Source: Riemerella columbipharyngis (GTDB lineage: Bacteria; Bacteroidota; Bacteroidia; Flavobacteriales; Weeksellaceae). Taken from it: 64,000 nt of DNA. Where the stretch lies: NCBI RefSeq assembly GCF_900101995.1, contig NZ_FNAS01000006.1:1-64000 (forward strand), in the 5' to 3' direction. Each line of letters begins with the position of its first letter. Position 1 is the stretch's first letter. Positions 52,388 through 61,294 of this stretch are shown piece after piece. The translations under genes were made by a program, and so were the position numbers. The notes under the pieces were generated by a model, which ran no database searches, was not told the DNA's origin, and worked only from the letters and a program-made list of their open reading frames with translations.

Positions 52388-53191
52388 TTAGTCAATATGA
52401 TTGTATTTACGCATAAGTTTTTCATAGATTTTTTGGGGTAAAAGCCACTTGAGCGGCACGCCTATCTTTTGCCCAAATTTTCCAAAATAATAGTGCGAAC
52501 GCCACTCCGGCTTGCTAAGCAACCGCTCCACATATCTCGCTACCGCCTCCGGACTATCGCCGCTATCCACATGGCTGTTCATCAAAGCATAAACTTTATT
52601 GAAAACCTCTCTATATGGTGCCGAGACTTCGGATCTTACACGGTTTTGGGCTATATCTGTTTTTACATCTCCAAGGTGCAAAGCACAAATTTGCACATTC
52701 CAGGGTCTTACTTCGTAGCGTACAGCCTCCGTAACTTTGTCGAGTGCCGCTTTTGAGGCAGAATAAAATCCCCTGAATGGCAATCCCATTTCACTCCCTA
52801 TACTGGATATATTGATAATCTTTCCGCTTCGTTGTTCTCTCATAAAAGGCAAAACGGCACTCATCACCTGAACCGCACCCACAAGATTGAGATTAAAGAG
52901 TTTCTGTATCTCTTCTGCTTTTGTATCTTCTACTGCACCTACCATACCCATACCGGCATTATTGATTAAAACATCTATCTTTGATTCTTTTTCTACAATG
53001 CTCGCTATAGCGTTTTTCACGGCTTCTGCATTAGTAATATCTACGGACATTGAAGTGAAATCAGACTCTACGCTGCTCCTGCTTAGTCCATAGACACGAT
53101 GCCCCTGCCGGCTGAAACAAACCGCCATAGCCTTGCCAATTCCCGAAGAAGCTCCTGTAATGGCAATTATTTTTTGATTCGTTATGTTCAT
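52388..53191 (-). CDS. Short-chain dehydrogenase/reductase
   Basis: Classical SDR of 267 residues: cofactor loop TGASSGIGKAMAV near residue 13, NNAGMGMVG, the Ser in NISSIGSEMG and the catalytic YSASKAALDK. The substrate is unknown. It sits 1 base after aroA in a minus-strand run reaching back to fabH. Confidence 0.9.
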   Translation of the reverse strand: MNITNQKIIAITGASSGIGKAMAVCFSRQGHRVYGLSRSSVESDFTSMSVDITNAEAVKNAIASIVEKESKIDVLINNAGMGMVGAVEDTKAEEIQKLFNLNLVGAVQVMSAVLPFMREQRSGKIINISSIGSEMGLPFRGFYSASKAALDKVTEAVRYEVRPWNVQICALHLGDVKTDIAQNRVRSEVSAPYREVFNKVYALMNSHVDSGDSPEAVARYVERLLSKPEWRSHYYFGKFGQKIGVPLKWLLPQKIYEKLMRKYNHID

Positions 53192-53192
53192 A

Positions 53193-54410
53193 CTATATTT
53201 TTCGTGTTATTCTGCCAATATCTTTCCAAAAAAGAGGGTAAGACTTCTCTACCACTGCAGCATCTTCTATCTCCACATCACACATCAGCCCGCATCCCAA
53301 AAAGCTCATTGCCATTCTGTGATCGTTATAGGTCTTCACAGTTATTTTTTCTGGAAGTTCATTAAAAACTAAACTTCGGATACTATCCTCCGAAATACAA
53401 ACCTCTACGCCCATTTTACGCAATTCATTTTTAAGAGCGGACAACCTATCAGTTTCCTTTATTTTAAGAGTATGCAGCCCTTTAATACAAAAGGGTATTC
53501 TAAGCAATGATGCCGTTACACAAATCGTCTGTGCAATATCCGGACAACTATTCATATTGAGGTCTATTTTCTTGGGATAAATAAATCCTTGGACAGGCAC
53601 CAAAATGATTTTACCGTCTTCTCTAAACTCTGTATGCACCCCAAAATACTGTCGAAATAAATCTACAACAGCAGCATCTCCTTGTAAAGAGTTTTTTTGA
53701 AATTTTCCTAATGTTAATTTATTCCTCCCCACTGCCGCCAACATATAGAAGTAAGATGCCGAAGACCAATCACTCTCCACAAGAATAGTTTTATTTATCA
53801 AAGATTTAGAAAAAGGCAAAACCTCAATTGTATTATTTTTTACCACAACCTCTATACCGATCTCCCTAAGTATAGACAAGGTCATTTCCAAATAAGGTTT
53901 TGAGGTAGCTTTCCCACGAAGGCGAATTTTCAGTCCGTTTTTCAGCTTTCCCGATATCAAAAGTAATGCCGATATGAATTGACTGGAAATATCAGCCGGT
54001 ATATCCACCTCCGAATATTCCATTTTTTTTCCCATTATCGTCAAAGGAGGATATCCCTCTTTTTCGTCGTAAGAAATAGAAGCACCCATTTGTACCAATG
54101 CCTCTACAAGGGGACGGATAGGTCTTTCTTTCATTCTTTCCGAACCACTTAGTGTAACGGCTTTTCCGTCTTGTATTGCAAAATAGGCTGTAAGAAAACG
54201 CATAGCTGTTCCTGCGTGGTGGATATCTATAAAATCGGACTTAGAAGCAAGTGCCTGACACAAAACACTCGTATCCCGCGCATTAGACAGATTTTTTATG
54301 GTTATACTTCCGAATAATTTTTGCAATACCAACCATCGGTTAGATAGGCTTTTGGAGCCTGTAATCTCTACTTCGCTGCCCTCTGCTATTCTAAATCTCG
54401 AGATAAACAT
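53193..54410 (-). CDS. aroA: 3-phosphoshikimate 1-carboxyvinyltransferase (EPSP synthase)
   Basis: Sixth step of the shikimate pathway. The N-terminal substrate loop is EITGSKSLSNRWLVL, PEP-binding residues appear in AGTAMRFLTAYFA and SERMKERPIRPLVEAL, and the C-terminal signature is KETDRLSALKNELRKMG. At 405 residues it is slightly short of the usual 420-430, as seen in several flavobacterial forms. It lies 2 bases after the MazG-like gene and 1 base before the SDR gene. Confidence 0.95.
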   Translation of the reverse strand: MFISRFRIAEGSEVEITGSKSLSNRWLVLQKLFGSITIKNLSNARDTSVLCQALASKSDFIDIHHAGTAMRFLTAYFAIQDGKAVTLSGSERMKERPIRPLVEALVQMGASISYDEKEGYPPLTIMGKKMEYSEVDIPADISSQFISALLLISGKLKNGLKIRLRGKATSKPYLEMTLSILREIGIEVVVKNNTIEVLPFSKSLINKTILVESDWSSASYFYMLAAVGRNKLTLGKFQKNSLQGDAAVVDLFRQYFGVHTEFREDGKIILVPVQGFIYPKKIDLNMNSCPDIAQTICVTASLLRIPFCIKGLHTLKIKETDRLSALKNELRKMGVEVCISEDSIRSLVFNELPEKITVKTYNDHRMAMSFLGCGLMCDVEIEDAAVVEKSYPLFWKDIGRITRKI

Positions 54411-54412
54411 TG

Positions 54413-54745
54413 CTAAGATTTTAGTTTTTCGTTGGCAGCATGTCTTTCTGCATCTCGGTTTGTTTTCAGTTTCATTTTATTATCAAAGGCTTTTTGCAAA
54501 TCCGTTCCTGTCTGGTTTGCGAGGCATAGCGTTACGAACAACACATCTGCAAGCTCCTCTCCCAAATTTTTATTTTTATCGCTTTCTTTCTCACTCTGCT
54601 CTCCATATCTTCGTGCCACAATGCGTGCCACCTCCCCTACTTCTTCTGTAAGGACCGCCATATTCGTAAGCTCATTAAAATACCTTATCCCGATGGTTTT
54701 TATCCAATCATCTACTTGCTTTTGTAGAGATTCTATTTCTTTCAT
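54413..54745 (-). CDS. MazG-like nucleotide pyrophosphohydrolase
   Basis: A 110-residue all-alpha NTP pyrophosphatase. The metal-binding EExxE is TEEVGEVARI and the second acidic ExxD is GEELADVLFV. It may clean non-canonical nucleotides. The gene lies 31 bases after the beta-helix protein gene and 2 bases before aroA. Confidence 0.9.
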   Translation of the reverse strand: MKEIESLQKQVDDWIKTIGIRYFNELTNMAVLTEEVGEVARIVARRYGEQSEKESDKNKNLGEELADVLFVTLCLANQTGTDLQKAFDNKMKLKTNRDAERHAANEKLKS

Positions 54746-54776
54746 TATTATTGATTTATGGTTATTAAAGCCGGTT

Positions 54777-56159
54777 TTACTGATAAGCTCCCATATTGGG
54801 ATTTACAAGACGGGATACCCCTGCTATATCTTTCGGTACATGCTGGGCTACTGCTGCATCTCCTTTAGCTTTTGCAGGAGAATCTTTTTTAAGTCTTAGG
54901 CTTAGTTTTTTGTTATGCGTATTTTCAAATTCAGGGTCTTTATTACCGATAGAGTTGATAACTCTGGCATTGTTATCCCATACGAATCCCGACTCATTAG
55001 AATAATTGGCAAGCGAGTTTTGAATTAAATAGTCAAAAGGCTGCGCTTGATCAATGTTAAAAACAATAGAATTATTTTTATTGTTAAAGATAATAGAGTT
55101 CAACAAAGATAAGCTAAGGGGCGACGAAGTTTTTCCTTTGTCCATAGTATATGCATTAGAAACATCCAAACATAAATTACCCCCTGCAAAGTCGTGATAC
55201 CAATAGTTGGCAATGGTACTGTGTATAAAATTATAAGTTCCGCCGTTTTCTATTTTTACAGCCGTATTTCCAAAAGAATTCATTACCAAGTTTTCGGCAT
55301 CTACATTAGAGTTTTGGGCATATATGCCATAATTCTGAAAATTGTAGAGTATCGTATTTTTAATAGACACCCTAGATTTTTCTAAAGAAAGGGCCGTATT
55401 GCCGCCAAATATTTTAGCATAATCAATCTTTGCCACAGCACCTTCTTGGAATTTTACACCTTCCCAATTTGCGGGGATGGTATCGTATTGGGAGTTCGTT
55501 CGGTCTCCTCTTAACAACACTTCTTTTTTTAATTCACCTCGAATGTCTAAAAAAGCATTTTTAGCGACTGTCAGTCCAGAGTTTTTATAAAAATAGACTT
55601 TCGTTCCTGGCATTATGGTCAATGTTTTCCCTTCGGCCAAAGTAAGACTGCCGTAGATAATCTTCACTTTATCATTATTCCAAACGGTATTTTCCGAAAT
55701 TACTTTCGGGTGTTCTTTTGTAGATATGATATATTCTGCATCTTGTACGGCTGCTCTTAGCGTAATATGCTGTCCATTGCTAAACATAATTTTGTCCTCC
55801 GCCATTTCAATAGGCTGATGGGCATTTGGGGCGATCTCCACGAAAATATACAAACTATCTTTTTTCCTTAGTGAGACTTGGGTGAATTTCACCCCCGGCG
55901 TACCATCTACATTAATTCTAAACATAGAATTTTCACCTTTCTCCAAAACTATCTCGGGGATTACCACATCTTTGTTTTCATTATTATAAACCTTCACGGC
56001 ATAGGTTTCCGAGCGGGTTTGGCTAAATACCGTATCCAAAGTAAGAGTATCTTTTGAAAACCTCAGGGTATGACCAAGGTTTTCAAAACTAATATCATTA
56101 TCTCTGCAAGAAAGCAAGAACAAGCTCCCCCAAATTAAAAAAGCTGTAATCCATTTCAT
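54777..56159 (-). CDS. Right-handed beta-helix lipoprotein
   Basis: I place the start at 56159 (MKWITAFLIWGSLFLLSCRD), which gives a lipoprotein signal; an in-frame start at 56207 would add 16 non-signal residues. The N-terminal part is a beta-sandwich (TLDTVFSQTRSETYAVKVYN), and the middle has parallel beta-helix coils (LTLAEGKTLTIMPGTKVYFY, VKIENGGTYNFIHSTIANYW). No catalytic motif is visible, so it may bind or cut a polysaccharide, or be structural. It lies between fabH (50 bases upstream) and the MazG-like gene. Confidence 0.78.
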   Translation of the reverse strand: MKWITAFLIWGSLFLLSCRDNDISFENLGHTLRFSKDTLTLDTVFSQTRSETYAVKVYNNENKDVVIPEIVLEKGENSMFRINVDGTPGVKFTQVSLRKKDSLYIFVEIAPNAHQPIEMAEDKIMFSNGQHITLRAAVQDAEYIISTKEHPKVISENTVWNNDKVKIIYGSLTLAEGKTLTIMPGTKVYFYKNSGLTVAKNAFLDIRGELKKEVLLRGDRTNSQYDTIPANWEGVKFQEGAVAKIDYAKIFGGNTALSLEKSRVSIKNTILYNFQNYGIYAQNSNVDAENLVMNSFGNTAVKIENGGTYNFIHSTIANYWYHDFAGGNLCLDVSNAYTMDKGKTSSPLSLSLLNSIIFNNKNNSIVFNIDQAQPFDYLIQNSLANYSNESGFVWDNNARVINSIGNKDPEFENTHNKKLSLRLKKDSPAKAKGDAAVAQHVPKDIAGVSRLVNPNMGAYQ

Positions 56160-56209
56160 AGCATAATCATTTTGGCACCAAAGGTAATTAAAAAATTTCG
56201 TTGTCAAGA

Positions 56210-57232
56210 TTAGTAATTAAACAATACGCTACCCCAAGTAAATCCACTCCCAAAAGCCGAAAGACAAACTAAATCGCCCCGTTTTATTCTCCCTTGCTCC
56301 ACGGCTTCACAAAGTGCTATCGGAATAGATGCCGCAGTGGTATTACCATACTTCTGAATGTTTACAAAAACTTTTTCATCGGGCAGCCCGAGCAGTTGTT
56401 GCACATACTGGGCTATACGGATATTGGCTTGATGAGGAATAAGCATATCTAAGTCCTGAACTGTTTTTCCGGCTTTATCCAATGCTTCTTTTATCGTTTC
56501 AGGGAAACGGGTAACGGCGTGTTTGAAAACAAAATTACCATTCATGTAAGGATAAATTTCTTTTTTGGTAAGTACCTCCGGCTCACTTAGCAGCCTGTCG
56601 CTCCAGCCGTATTTCGTACCCGGGAATTTCACGGCAAGTTCCCCTGCATATTTCCCTTCCGAATGCATATTTACCGAGAGTATATTCCCTGCGTTTTCAT
56701 CATTAGAAGCAGATAGGACTATAGCTCCAGCACCATCTCCAAAGATAACGGACACCCCTCTGCCTTCATCGGAAAAATCCAAACCAAAAGAATGTACATC
56801 TGCACCTATTACTAAAATATTTTTGTAACCCCCCGCTTTTATAAAAGCATCTGCCACACTCATTGCGTAAACAAAACCAGAGCATTGATTTCGAATATCC
56901 AAAGCACCTACAGTCCTACATCCAAGCATTTCTTGTATCAACACTCCGCAACCTGGAAAATAATAATCCGACGACAGTGTTGCAAAGATAATATAATCTA
57001 TATCCTCAGCAGTAAGTCCTGCATTTTTAATGGCTTTTTCTGCAGCTTTAAATCCTAAAAATGAAGTAGTTTCTTTATCATCGTATCGCTCTCTCCTATG
57101 ACGGCGTTCTTTGATACCCGTCCTTTCGGTTATCCATTCATCGCTAGTTGTCATTAGCTTTGCTAAATCTGCATTTGTAACAACATTTTCAGGGACATAA
57201 TACCCCAAACCTTTGATTATACTTTTATTCAT
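56210..57232 (-). CDS. fabH: 3-oxoacyl-ACP synthase III
   Basis: Starts fatty-acid chains by condensing acyl-CoA with malonyl-ACP. The catalytic triad is visible: Cys in RNQCSGFVYAMSVAD (about residue 118), His in LIPHQANIRIAQYV and Asn in KYGNTTAASIPIAL. At 340 residues it is typical. It heads a minus-strand run with the beta-helix lipoprotein, MazG-like, aroA and SDR genes. grpE begins 200 bases away in the opposite direction. Confidence 0.95.
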   Translation of the reverse strand: MNKSIIKGLGYYVPENVVTNADLAKLMTTSDEWITERTGIKERRHRRERYDDKETTSFLGFKAAEKAIKNAGLTAEDIDYIIFATLSSDYYFPGCGVLIQEMLGCRTVGALDIRNQCSGFVYAMSVADAFIKAGGYKNILVIGADVHSFGLDFSDEGRGVSVIFGDGAGAIVLSASNDENAGNILSVNMHSEGKYAGELAVKFPGTKYGWSDRLLSEPEVLTKKEIYPYMNGNFVFKHAVTRFPETIKEALDKAGKTVQDLDMLIPHQANIRIAQYVQQLLGLPDEKVFVNIQKYGNTTAASIPIALCEAVEQGRIKRGDLVCLSAFGSGFTWGSVLFNY

Positions 57233-57433
57233 ATGATATGATTTATACTGACAAATTTAATAATTTTAATTTTTAATACTAAGATTCCTGCCAAATTTTA
57301 CCAAGCCCCCTATCCTCATCTTTATGCCATTATCATATTATTTCCAAATGTACTTTATTATTTTTAGACATTTTGTCTTATTTTCAACTTTGGCAAAATC
57401 TTTGAGAAAAAAGACCATATAAAATATGATATT

Positions 57434-57988
57434 ATGATTGAGAACAATAACAATGATAAGGATTTAGAAAAAGACACACTAAATGAAACCTCTACTCCGG
57501 AAGAAACTCAAAGACAAGCCGAAGAGGAAAATTTGGCAGAAGAAAAGCCAAGTTTAGAGGAGCTTTTGGCAGAGGAAAAGGATAGATACATCAGACTTTA
57601 TGCAGAGTTTGAAAACTACAAAAAAAGAACTGCCAAGGAACGAAACGAATTCTTTCTCTATGCCAACCAAGATATGATGATTTCTATGCTGGGGGTATTA
57701 GACGACTTTGAAAGAGCTCTGAAAGAACTCTCTAAAAACGGGAACGAAAACGATCTAAAAGGTGTAGAACTAATCTATCAAAAACTTAAAAATAAACTTA
57801 CCGAAAAAGGGTTAAAACCTATTGAAGTAAATCCGGGCGACAGCTTTGATGTGGACTTGCACGAAGCTATTACCCAGATCCCTGCACCGTCAGATGACCT
57901 AAAAAATAAAATTGTGGACATTATAGAAAAAGGCTATATGCTGCACGATAAAGTCATAAGATTTACCAAAGTAGTTATAGGGCAATAA
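57434..57988 (+). CDS. grpE: Nucleotide exchange factor GrpE
   Basis: Releases ADP from DnaK. The first 50 residues are acidic and low-complexity, then a long coiled coil (LLAEEKDRYIRLYAEFENYK onward) and a C-terminal beta-wing with VNPGDSFDVDLHEAI and GYMLHDKVIRFTKVVIG. At 184 residues it is normal. dnaJ follows after 34 bases; dnaK is not in the window. Confidence 0.96.
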   Translation: MIENNNNDKDLEKDTLNETSTPEETQRQAEEENLAEEKPSLEELLAEEKDRYIRLYAEFENYKKRTAKERNEFFLYANQDMMISMLGVLDDFERALKELSKNGNENDLKGVELIYQKLKNKLTEKGLKPIEVNPGDSFDVDLHEAITQIPAPSDDLKNKIVDIIEKGYMLHDKVIRFTKVVIGQ

Positions 57989-58022
57989 TACAAATTGCAA
58001 AAAACAACCATAATTTTACAAA

Positions 58023-59138
58023 ATGTCAAAAAGAGATTATTACGAAGTATTAGGCGTTGAAAAGACCGCAAGTACAGAAGCCATAAAAAAAGCCTACCGA
58101 AAAAAAGCGATACAGTATCACCCAGACAAAAACCCTGGAGACAAAGAAGCCGAAGAGAAATTCAAAGAAGCTGCCGAAGCCTATGAGGTACTAAGCGACG
58201 AACAGAAAAGAGCGAGATATGACCGCTACGGACATGCAGCTTCAGGTACCGGAAGCGGATTTGGCGGATTTGGTGGCGGAATGAATATGGAGGATATTTT
58301 CAGCCAATTTGGAGATATCTTCGGCGGACATTTTGGCGGATTCGGCGGCAGTGGCAGAGCCACCCAAAACAATAAAGGAACAAACCTCCGTGTTCGTATA
58401 AAGCTTAATTTAGAAGAGATGGTCAATGGCACACAGAAAACCATCAAAATTAAAAAAATGAAAGTGGCGGAAGGGGCCACTTCCAAAACATGCCCCTCTT
58501 GTAATGGACAAGGCTATCGTATTCAATCTATGAATACAATGTTTGGACAAATGCAAACCCAGTCTACCTGCGGACAATGCAATGGTACAGGGAAAATAGC
58601 GGCTCATATACCTAATGGAGCCAACTCCCAGGGACTTATAAAAACAGACGAAGAAATCAGCATAAAAATACCGGCTGGTGCCAGAGACGGATTACAACTG
58701 AATATCCGCGGAAGAGGTAACGATGCTCCTTTCGGGAATGGCACACCTGGAGATTTATTTGTGGTAATAGAAGAGGAAGCAGATGCTAATATCAAACGAG
58801 AAGGCGACAATCTGCACCAAGAACTCTACATTTCCTTTGCAGAAGCGGCTCTCGGATGCTCCAAAGAAATTCCCGTAGTAGGCGGAAAAGTCAAGATAAA
58901 AGTAGAAGCCGGCACACAATCCGGAAAAATTCTGAGATTGGCAGGAAAAGGACTTCCGAGCGTAGAGCACTATGGCAAGGGGGATATGTTTATCCATATC
59001 AATGTATGGACGCCACAAAAACTAACCAAAGAACAAAAAGAGTTTTTTGAGCAGCAAATAAAAAATGGCGAAATGAAAGCAGAGCCTTCCGGAAAAGAGA
59101 AAACATTCTTTGATAAAGTAAGAGATTTATTCTCCTGA
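58023..59138 (+). CDS. dnaJ: Chaperone DnaJ with reduced zinc finger
   Basis: Hsp40 co-chaperone of 371 residues. The J domain has HPD in [11 protein letters not shown], then a Gly/Phe-rich region ([15 protein letters not shown]). The zinc region keeps only two CxxCxGxG motifs (CPSCNGQG and CGQCNGTG) instead of four. Where motif 1 should be is [10 protein letters not shown], and in place of motif 4 [10 protein letters not shown]. The C-terminal substrate-binding domains are complete. By position the remaining pair corresponds to motifs 2 and 3, so one zinc site should survive. I recall the same form in Chryseobacterium relatives. Confidence 0.95.
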   Translation: MSKRDYYEVLGVEKTASTEAIKKAYRKKAIQYHPDKNPGDKEAEEKFKEAAEAYEVLSDEQKRARYDRYGHAASGTGSGFGGFGGGMNMEDIFSQFGDIFGGHFGGFGGSGRATQNNKGTNLRVRIKLNLEEMVNGTQKTIKIKKMKVAEGATSKTCPSCNGQGYRIQSMNTMFGQMQTQSTCGQCNGTGKIAAHIPNGANSQGLIKTDEEISIKIPAGARDGLQLNIRGRGNDAPFGNGTPGDLFVVIEEEADANIKREGDNLHQELYISFAEAALGCSKEIPVVGGKVKIKVEAGTQSGKILRLAGKGLPSVEHYGKGDMFIHINVWTPQKLTKEQKEFFEQQIKNGEMKAEPSGKEKTFFDKVRDLFS

Positions 59139-59175
59139 ATATTCGAGAAATTCAGATTTAATTAACTTACCCCAT

Positions 59176-59209
59176 AAAAAGCGAATACCTTAAATGATAT
59201 TCGCTTTTT
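59176..59209. terminator. Terminator of the grpE-dnaJ operon
   Basis: A perfect 12-bp stem (AAAAAGCGAATA with TATTCGCTTTTT) has a 10-base loop and lies 37 bases after dnaJ. With A and T flanks it can work in both directions. Confidence 0.88.
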
Positions 59210-59256
59210 CTATTTGAAACTATATATATCTTTTCTAAATTTGTCTTTAAACTCCT

Positions 59257-59424
59257 TTATTCGATACCTTTGTATGCTTTTGTCTCCAAAAGACCGAGCA
59301 GTAATTTTTTCAGCTCTGCATCATTGCGGATGAAATCGTAAAAAGGAAAACCATATATCAATGTATATCCATCTTTTGCTATTCTATCTGAATCCAAATT
59401 ATCAAGCCATAAGGATATCATCAT
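59257..59424 (-). pseudogene. Short immunity-type fragment (55 codons)
   Basis: A 55-codon frame (MMISLWLDNLDSDRIAKDGY, then LIYGFPFYDFIRNDAELKKL) ends the minus-strand array. Upstream in another frame the sequence reads IKYLPNEGYHSKV, so a longer gene has probably been broken by a frameshift near 59425. Family unknown. Confidence 0.45.
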
Positions 59425-59513
59425 ACTTTGCTATGGTATCCTTCATTTGGCAGATACTTTATTTGAACTGTTGAAATAATGGGAAAAATCACCAATAATA
59501 GTAATGAGAGATT

Positions 59514-59633
59514 CTAGTTTTTTTCTATTTCTTTATCTAGTATTTTCAAATCATTAGCTACTTGTTGAACATAAACCTCTTTTCTGTAAACACTTACATT
59601 TTCCTTTATAATACACAAATCATATAGTTTCAT
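59514..59633 (-). CDS. Small protein, truncated paralogue of the next gene upstream
   Basis: A 39-codon frame whose start (MKLYDLCIIKENVSVYRKEV) matches the first 12 residues or so of the protein at 59636-59875 (MKLYDLCVIEKNDF), and the DNA around both start codons is nearly the same. It lies 2 bases after that gene. It is probably a duplicated immunity gene cut short; whether it is translated is unclear. Confidence 0.45.
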   Translation of the reverse strand: MKLYDLCIIKENVSVYRKEVYVQQVANDLKILDKEIEKN

Positions 59634-59635
59634 AT

Positions 59636-59875
59636 TTATTCATTGTCTTCTATATATTTTTTCCATTTTTCTTGAAATTCTTTTTCTTCCTTTTCGGTTG
59701 CAGGCCTTAAATCATCTTTTGCAATGCCTAAAACACGAGCACCATCATTATCTTTAAACATCCATATTTCAACGAGATAATAGATTCCACAATCCTCTAA
59801 AATAATAGCAAATGCACCTATTATATCCTCGTAAAAATCATTTTTTTCTATAACACACAAATCATATAGTTTCAT
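59636..59875 (-). CDS. Probable small immunity protein
   Basis: A 79-residue protein (MKLYDLCVIEKNDFYEDIIG, GIYYLVEIWMFKDNDGARVL, then DDLRPATEKEEKEFQEKW). The beta-rich body with an acidic C-terminus recalls small immunity proteins such as Imm31-type, but only loosely. It starts 6 bases after the DUF6883-like toxin gene, so it is the best candidate for that toxin's inhibitor. Confidence 0.6.
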   Translation of the reverse strand: MKLYDLCVIEKNDFYEDIIGAFAIILEDCGIYYLVEIWMFKDNDGARVLGIAKDDLRPATEKEEKEFQEKWKKYIEDNE

Positions 59876-59881
59876 AAAGGC

Positions 59882-60479
59882 TTACTTATTAGCTAAGGGC
59901 GTTGATAATAATAATTCTTGAGGATTTTTGAGTTTTATTATCCAGCCCGCATATATTTTCTTAACCCCCTGAGCAGGTGTTTCTAATATTGTTTCTATTC
60001 GATATACTTTATTGCCGAAGGTATCTATTTCTTTAAAAATAACTTTTCCATTTTTTATTGCTTCTATCGCTTGTTTTTTTATATGTTTCTAATAGTGTTT
60101 GAGCGTCTTCTAATTTATACCCCCAGCTATCAACAAATAATCCTTTTTTAGAGGGATTAGTTAAAGCATATTCTGAAAATTTCCTAATATCTCCTGTAAC
60201 GGAATTGATTACATTATCTCCTATTTTTCCAATTTCATCAAGTACTTTTAATGTATTCTTAACCTTAACGCCAGCTAAATATTCTAAGTCTTTTACCGTT
60301 TTTTCCGGTATGGCTATATTCTTTTGGTTGGCTCTCTCTGTGGCTTTCTTTGCCAGTGTCTTTATCTGGTAAGAACTATATATATCCGCTGATAGAGAGG
60401 CTACATTCAGTGCAAATGAACTTTGTAGTCCTAACAAAAATGTTAGAATCAAAAGAAATATATGTTTAAGAAATTTCAT
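59882..60479 (-). pseudogene. Secreted DUF6883-like toxin, frameshifted at a poly-A run
   Basis: A signal peptide (FLKHIFLLILTFLLGLQSS) leads to a helical linker and then KFSEYALTNPSKKGLFVDSW and GYKLEDAQTLLETYKK. In the current sequence the frame then stops early at 60033. Removing one A from the run of seven (T-run 60074-60080 on the plus strand) lets it continue as QAIEAIKNGKVIFKEIDTFG, then YAGWIIKLKNPQELL, ending at 59882. This resembles DUF6883, found at the C-termini of polymorphic toxins. Real decay, phase variation or a sequencing error are all possible. Confidence 0.65.
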
Positions 60480-60485
60480 TTTTAA

Positions 60486-60813
60486 CTATACAGGCTTATT
60501 TTTAACTTCTAAAATTAAATAGCTCAACCCATACGCAACCTTACCTACAATATCAGTTCTATAATTCAAAACGTATATTTTCCCCTCAAAATCTATTTTT
60601 ATATATCGTGATGAATTCTTACTTCTGGCTTTTTTGGTTGGGCATCCAAGGAGATTTTCTTGTTAATTTGCTATCGCTTATAATCGCTTTAAAATACTCT
60701 ATTTCTTCTATTGCATCAAACACTTTTTTCACAAATAAATCATCGGCAACAGTACTTTTGTTTACGCCTTTTAGGTATATTTGCTTCAAGTGTGTATAAT
60801 CCTTGTAAATCAT
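60486..60813 (-). pseudogene. Unknown small gene, frameshifted at a poly-A run
   Basis: The first 64 codons (MIYKDYTHLKQIYLKGVNKS, then DDLFVKKVFDAIEEIEYFKA) end prematurely at 60619. Shifting the frame at a run of six A near 60630 continues it as SSRYIKIDFEGKIYVLNYRT, VGKVAYGLSYLILEVKNK and a stop at 60486-60488, 6 bases before the toxin gene. It could be an immunity gene or a toxin tail. I do not recognise the family. Confidence 0.5.
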
Positions 60814-60894
60814 ACTAAAGGGCGATATGTTTTTGATTTTTTGAGCTTACTAAAGCCTCAAAGGCTCTTCCTTTTTTAATAAACAGGATTTTCG

Positions 60895-61275
60895 TTATTT
60901 GTCGCCCTCCTCTGCGTACTTGCTAAACCTTTTTATCCAGCCGTTTTCGATAATGGGTTCTGCTTTTAGCATTTCGCTGATTTTGACTAAATCAACCTGT
61001 TTACCGTCCTCTTCGTAAATTAATCTAAACCTTTCATCTTCTTCAAAAATTCTTAAAATATTGAATAAAACTCCCCCAATACTCTCTTCAAGGTATTTTT
61101 GAAGTATAACAAAATCTTCACTATCTATTTTTTTAAATAAATTTACATAGTCTTCAAAAATTATTGGAGGATTATCTTTTATCCTTAAGCTTAATAAATT
61201 ACCAATTGCAGGATCAAAAGAAAATTCAATTAACTTTTTACCATACTCATTTAAAATTTCATCATTAGATTTCAT
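60895..61275 (-). CDS. Probable immunity protein, unknown family
   Basis: A 126-residue acidic soluble protein (MKSNDEILNEYGKKLIEFSF, DPAIGNLLSLRIKDNPPIIF, then AEPIIENGWIKRFSKYAEEG). I know no family for it. It starts 19 bases after the secreted stub gene, as an immunity gene follows its toxin. Confidence 0.6.
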   Translation of the reverse strand: MKSNDEILNEYGKKLIEFSFDPAIGNLLSLRIKDNPPIIFEDYVNLFKKIDSEDFVILQKYLEESIGGVLFNILRIFEEDERFRLIYEEDGKQVDLVKISEMLKAEPIIENGWIKRFSKYAEEGDK

Positions 61276-61294
61276 ATTACTTTTATTTTAAATT

